DNA of 17,465 bases, taken from Rhodocyclales bacterium. GTDB lineage: Bacteria > Pseudomonadota > Gammaproteobacteria > Burkholderiales > Rhodocyclaceae. Positions 14,652-17,465 of this stretch are shown here, in pieces. The stretch spans positions 1 through 17,465 of the forward strand of contig JAJTBM010000021.1 in assembly GCA_021286885.1 (NCBI GenBank), read 5' to 3'. The notes below the pieces were generated by a model. That model did no database searches. It was not told where the DNA came from and was given only the letters and a program-made list of their open reading frames with translations. Made by a program: the position numbers and the translations under genes. Every line of letters begins with the position of its first letter. Position 1 is the stretch's first letter.

Positions 14652-15346
14652 AGGCCCAGGGCTTGGTTGAGTTGCTGGAGCAGCAGCCAGCGATAGGCCG
14701 CATACAGCCCGACACAGCTCCCCAGCAGCAGGGCAGGCAGAAACCACTGGGGCAGGGGGCGACGGGGCGCGCTGCGGGGGCGTGCTGGCAGGCTGTGGGG
14801 CGAAAAGGCCGCATCCTGCCCACGTACCCGCTGGATTTCCCGCTGGACTTGCTGGCGGATGTACTCCAGGCGTTCACCGCTATCGAGCAGATAACGCCCT
14901 TTAAACCCCAGCAGCAGGCAGGTATGGAAAACCTCCAGGGCCTCAAAGTGCTGGGCAGGGTCTTGAAGCAGGGTTTCCAGGCGTTGGAAAAAACCTTCTC
15001 CGGCCAGATGTTCGCCAAACAGGCGCAGTTGCAGGGGCATTTGCTCCCAACTGTCGCGCAAGGCCAGCCCAGAAGACAGAATGGCCTCGTCCATCAGCGC
15101 ACAATAGGCGTAGCGGGCAAGCTCAATGCTTGCCTGGGGCTTGCCGTGTGCCCGAGCTTCCCGCTCGAAACCTGCAAGAAAGGCATCCAGCTGCTGATTG
15201 AAGCGGGCCGCATGGTCGGGGGCATAGCCCTGGCGCAGCAGCGCCAGCAGGCAAAATCCATCCTCCATGTGTTCCCGCAGACTGGGGCTTTGATGGCTTG
15301 TCTGCCCGAGGGTGGGTTCGTAGGGGTCGTTCACCAGGGTTTGCAT
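14648..15346 (-). CDS. tssL: TssL, T6SS inner-membrane protein (DotU/IcmH family), short form
   Basis: Protein of 232 residues. Family knowledge: TssL sits in the inner membrane with TssM and TssJ as the T6SS membrane complex; its cytoplasmic domain contacts the TssK baseplate. What is seen: cytoplasmic DotU domain (about 20-175) with YCALMDEAIL (81-90), PLQLRLFGEHLAGEGFF (104-120) and LLLGFKGRY (144-152); a basic Pro/Arg linker (about 186-199); one C-terminal membrane helix (about 201-220). It ends 12 residues after the helix, so there is no peptidoglycan-binding OmpA-like extension. It starts 8 bases after the tssK stop with a weak ribosome site, suggesting coupling. Confidence 0.94.
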   Translation of the reverse strand: MQTLVNDPYEPTLGQTSHQSPSLREHMEDGFCLLALLRQGYAPDHAARFNQQLDAFLAGFEREARAHGKPQASIELARYAYCALMDEAILSSGLALRDSWEQMPLQLRLFGEHLAGEGFFQRLETLLQDPAQHFEALEVFHTCLLLGFKGRYLLDSGERLEYIRQQVQREIQRVRGQDAAFSPHSLPARPRSAPRRPLPQWFLPALLLGSCVGLYAAYRWLLLQQLNQALGL

Positions 15347-15354
15347 GGTGGGCT

Positions 15355-16701
15355 TCAGCGGAATACGGCCATGAGTTCAAGGGAAACATGGGCCAGGGTT
15401 TGGGGAATGTAAATGCAGATGCTGCGAGCCTGGAGCATACGAGCATAAATATCCCCGTGGGGGTCCAGGGCAAAGTACTGATTGCCGACCCTTACCGGGA
15501 GGGCTGACGGTGTTTGTGGTGCGTGTACCAGATTGACCCCGCGCAAGGCCGAATTCAGGATGCGATCCACGTCATCGGGGGCGCCAATCTTGAGTTTGAG
15601 GGGAAGCTGCTCGATCAGTTGGGCGGCAGGCATCTCGCTGCGTACCGAGAGGTAAAAGTCAGCATCGTTCAGCAGTCGGTCGCTTTCCAGCCGCCCCACA
15701 TGGAAGGCCGGGCGCGGGCAGTGGAGCGGGATCTGCATGTGACGGGTGGAGATGGCTGTCTCCAGCAACTCACGGATTTGCACATCCAACTGGCCCAGGG
15801 TGTATTGCAACTGGTCATGCTGGTAGGCAGGAATGTCCGCCAGACTGAGTCGGTTAGAGAAAGTGGTCAGCTCACCGCATAGCTCAGCCAGGGCCAGATA
15901 GAGTTCTTCCGGGTGTAAGGGCTTACATCGGGCCAAGTGGCGCAGACGGGCAAAGTTTCGGTTGATGGTGTGCAGCAGCCAGAATGAGCCCACGTCGCTG
16001 CTCCCGTAGTCGAGCACATTCTTTGCCCGCTCCCGGTGGTTTTGGGTCAGAGATTGGCTCTTGAGCGCCATGATGTCCAGCAGGCGACGCAGCATCTGTT
16101 GTACGGGGCGGCTTGCATCCACACTGACCAAGGGCGGAATGTAATCGTTACTGTCCTGCCAGTGGCCAGCCGCATCGCGCACCAGACGGGCGATGGGCAG
16201 TGCATCGTAGCCATCCCGGTTCTCGGTCTCAAACAGCAGCCGGACGTCCAGTTCCATTAGGGTAAGGTCTGTCTCGAGTGCCTGGGTGTATAGATCGGAC
16301 AGTTCTTGCTGGATGAGGGTGTAGCGGGTGGGGCGCTGGACGGGGGCCTCACTGCGCGCATTGCCACCATAGGGGTGCAAATGGGCCAGGCACGCATACA
16401 GCGTGGTGCTGGTGCAGTCGGCGGGCAGTTCATCCAGGCTGCGCGACAGGGGCAACGCGGCGCTCTGGGGGGCTTGATACCAAGTGCCATCCCGGAACAT
16501 CAAACAGAGCCGGTCGATGGAAACCCGCTGATTGCGGAGCGCATTTTCATCCAGGCTGCACGCCAGTACGCCCCAGTCATGACGTTGAAATGCACCGCGC
16601 TGGGCATGCAATTGCTGCTCCAGGTGCAGTGTCTGTTGCTGAAAGTGTTGGGGGCGAAGAAACATTCCTTCACCCCACAAAATGCGCTTGGCGCTTTGCA
16701 T
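15355..16701 (-). CDS. tssK: TssK, T6SS baseplate/adaptor protein
   Basis: Protein of 448 residues, the usual TssK length. Family knowledge: TssK is a trimeric cytoplasmic protein that links the T6SS baseplate (TssF/TssG) to the membrane complex through TssL and TssM. What is seen: the hallmark N-terminus ILWGEGMFLRPQHFQQQ (about 7-23), a beta-rich N-terminal domain, a long helical middle with RPVQQMLRRLLDIMALKSQSL, and the C-terminal domain with HVGRLESDRLLNDADFYLSVRSEMP and KIGAPDDVDRILNSALRGVNL. The ATG at 16701 is chosen from this N-terminus; the frame stays open back to 16854 but those residues overlap tssJ. No strong ribosome site is seen. A 73-base gap separates it from tssJ. Confidence 0.96.
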   Translation of the reverse strand: MQSAKRILWGEGMFLRPQHFQQQTLHLEQQLHAQRGAFQRHDWGVLACSLDENALRNQRVSIDRLCLMFRDGTWYQAPQSAALPLSRSLDELPADCTSTTLYACLAHLHPYGGNARSEAPVQRPTRYTLIQQELSDLYTQALETDLTLMELDVRLLFETENRDGYDALPIARLVRDAAGHWQDSNDYIPPLVSVDASRPVQQMLRRLLDIMALKSQSLTQNHRERAKNVLDYGSSDVGSFWLLHTINRNFARLRHLARCKPLHPEELYLALAELCGELTTFSNRLSLADIPAYQHDQLQYTLGQLDVQIRELLETAISTRHMQIPLHCPRPAFHVGRLESDRLLNDADFYLSVRSEMPAAQLIEQLPLKLKIGAPDDVDRILNSALRGVNLVHAPQTPSALPVRVGNQYFALDPHGDIYARMLQARSICIYIPQTLAHVSLELMAVFR

Positions 16702-16774
16702 GAATTCGTCAACCTGATGCGAAGAATATGCTGCCGGGGCTGCGTTGTTTGGGATCTGCTTGCAAACTAGCGGA

Positions 16775-17305
16775 CTAGTCGGCCTTGCCCCTACATTCGA
16801 GAGGGGCTTGTTCGCTTTGTCCGGGAAGCGCCTGGTTACGGTTGTCCTTGGCACTCAGAAAGCAGGGGCCTGCTGCAAAGCTCAGTGTGTCTTTCTTTAG
16901 AGCGTCGATGGGAAACAATAGGCGCCAATAATTGCGGTCGCCCTGGCGAAACAGACCTATTACCCCGATGAAGCGTGTTTCCTCAGAAAAGGCGTCCTGA
17001 TCTTCGGCCTTCTCATTGGGGAGTAGCAATATTTCCCTGCTGGAAACGAGGGTTTTTCCGAGCAGCTCCTGTTCTGACTTGCCTGTCGCCAGGGTGTCTA
17101 GGCTGATCCGTTTAAACGCCTCCGCGCTACGTAGTTGATGGACGTGAACCACCAAGGAGAGCGGATCTCCGTTGCCATCCGGGTTGAGCTCCGGGCCGGC
17201 TTCTGCGGCTATTTTGAGCACACGCGGCCCCCCGCATCCGCCAAGCATCAAAGCGAACAGAGTTAGAGCTGTGTAGACAAAGTGGATATTGTTTTTGCAT
17301 CGCAT
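16775..17305 (-). CDS. tssJ: TssJ, T6SS outer-membrane lipoprotein (VasD/Lip family)
   Basis: Protein of 176 residues. Family knowledge: TssJ is anchored in the outer membrane and holds the periplasmic end of TssM in the T6SS membrane complex. What is seen: a lipoprotein signal with lipobox LMLGGC (Cys24), then a transthyretin-like beta sandwich with LNPDGNGDPLSLVVHVHQLRSAEAFKR (about 39-65; the Asn-Pro and Val-His-Gln-Leu elements are family marks), ILLLPNEKAEDQ (about 92-103), and IGVIGLFRQGDRNYWRLLFPID (about 113-134). It has a Lys-rich C-terminal part. The ATG at 17305 lacks a clear ribosome site, and another ATG a few bases upstream (about 17312) is out of frame. First gene of the local tssJKLE set; the 73-base gap to tssK holds no obvious promoter. 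Confidence 0.9.
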   Translation of the reverse strand: MRCKNNIHFVYTALTLFALMLGGCGGPRVLKIAAEAGPELNPDGNGDPLSLVVHVHQLRSAEAFKRISLDTLATGKSEQELLGKTLVSSREILLLPNEKAEDQDAFSEETRFIGVIGLFRQGDRNYWRLLFPIDALKKDTLSFAAGPCFLSAKDNRNQALPGQSEQAPLECRGKAD

Positions 17306-17465
17306 TTTTTCATGGTAACGGCTTGGTCAGGTTTTGGTGAAGCGTTTTGCATTTGTTTGAAATTTGTTCTTCATAATTTGTTGCGCAATCCTTTTTGAAG
17401 AAATTTGCTTGTGTCCAAATGTCATAGGGGTTGATACTGGCTTTCGTGTTTTTGTTGACCTAACG
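17306..17465. other. AT-rich region upstream of tssJ, no gene seen
   Basis: Hand count gives about 60 G or C in 160 bases (about 38%), far below the rest of the window. It should carry the promoter of the T6SS genes and perhaps of a divergent gene beyond the edge. I found no convincing sigma-70 or sigma-54 element on either strand. The low GC would suit binding by an H-NS-like silencer; that is inference. Confidence 0.45.

Noticed and set aside
14663..15412. A 249-residue open frame on the + strand opposite tssL
   Set aside because: tssL and the end of tssK have clear family motifs on the other strand; this frame shows none.
16702..16854. TssK extended back to 16854
   Set aside because: The extension overlaps tssJ and the TssK hallmark N-terminus starts at 16701.
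1..17465. CRISPR arrays, tRNA or rRNA genes, insertion sequences, phage genes
   Set aside because: No regular spaced repeats, cloverleaf, rRNA stretch, transposase or terminal inverted repeats were seen on reading both strands.

Overview
The window is chromosomal DNA from a motile Gram-negative proteobacterium. An outer-membrane L-ring protein (FlgH), a P-ring protein (FlgI), a two-domain FlgJ (rod cap plus muramidase) and a four-gene piece of a type VI secretion system (T6SS) all fit a beta- or gammaproteobacterium. The style of the proteins and the sigma-54-like flagellar promoters suggest a betaproteobacterium of Rhodocyclales type. That placement is an inference and no species is named. 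Coding DNA is GC-rich; the last 160 bases are clearly AT-rich (about 38% GC by hand count).

Layout. (1) Bases 1-177 hold the 3' end of a probable LysR-type regulator on the + strand. (2) Bases 201-1826 on the - strand hold flgA, flgM and flgN (P-ring chaperone, anti-sigma-28 factor, export chaperone for FlgK/FlgL). A good sigma-28 promoter lies just before flgM. (3) Bases 1827-2152 are a divergent control region. It carries four TTGCCG repeats and a GG-N10-GC sigma-54 promoter facing flgB. (4) Bases 2153-9909 on the + strand hold flgB, C, D, E, F, G, H, I and J in the classical order, covering rod, hook scaffold, hook, distal rod, L ring, P ring and rod cap/muramidase. Larger gaps with hairpins flank flgF. 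(5) Bases 9911-13683 hold a second sigma-54 promoter, then flgK, flgL and an unrecognised small lipoprotein gene whose ribosome site overlaps the flgL stop. (6) Bases 13832-14137 hold a single-domain PilZ protein with a degenerate second c-di-GMP motif and a possible sigma-54 promoter of its own. (7) Bases 14172-17305 on the - strand hold tssJ, tssK, tssL and tssE (in transcription order), which converge on the PilZ gene. (8) Bases 17306-17465 are AT-rich and hold no gene that I can support.

How it works together. The sequence suggests a tiered flagellar programme. Sigma-54 with an NtrC-type activator would drive the rod/hook/ring operon and, separately, flgKL. Sigma-28 would drive flgMN, so that FlgM feeds back on sigma-28 and FlgN serves FlgK/FlgL export. 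The PilZ protein may link c-di-GMP to motility. The T6SS genes encode the TssJ/TssL membrane-complex parts and the TssK/TssE baseplate parts. Other core T6SS genes (tssA, B, C, F, G, H, I, M and hcp) are not in the window.

The least explained items are the lipoprotein after flgL, the TTGCCG repeat cluster and the PilZ protein with its own possible promoter. I saw no CRISPR array, tRNA, rRNA or insertion sequence.
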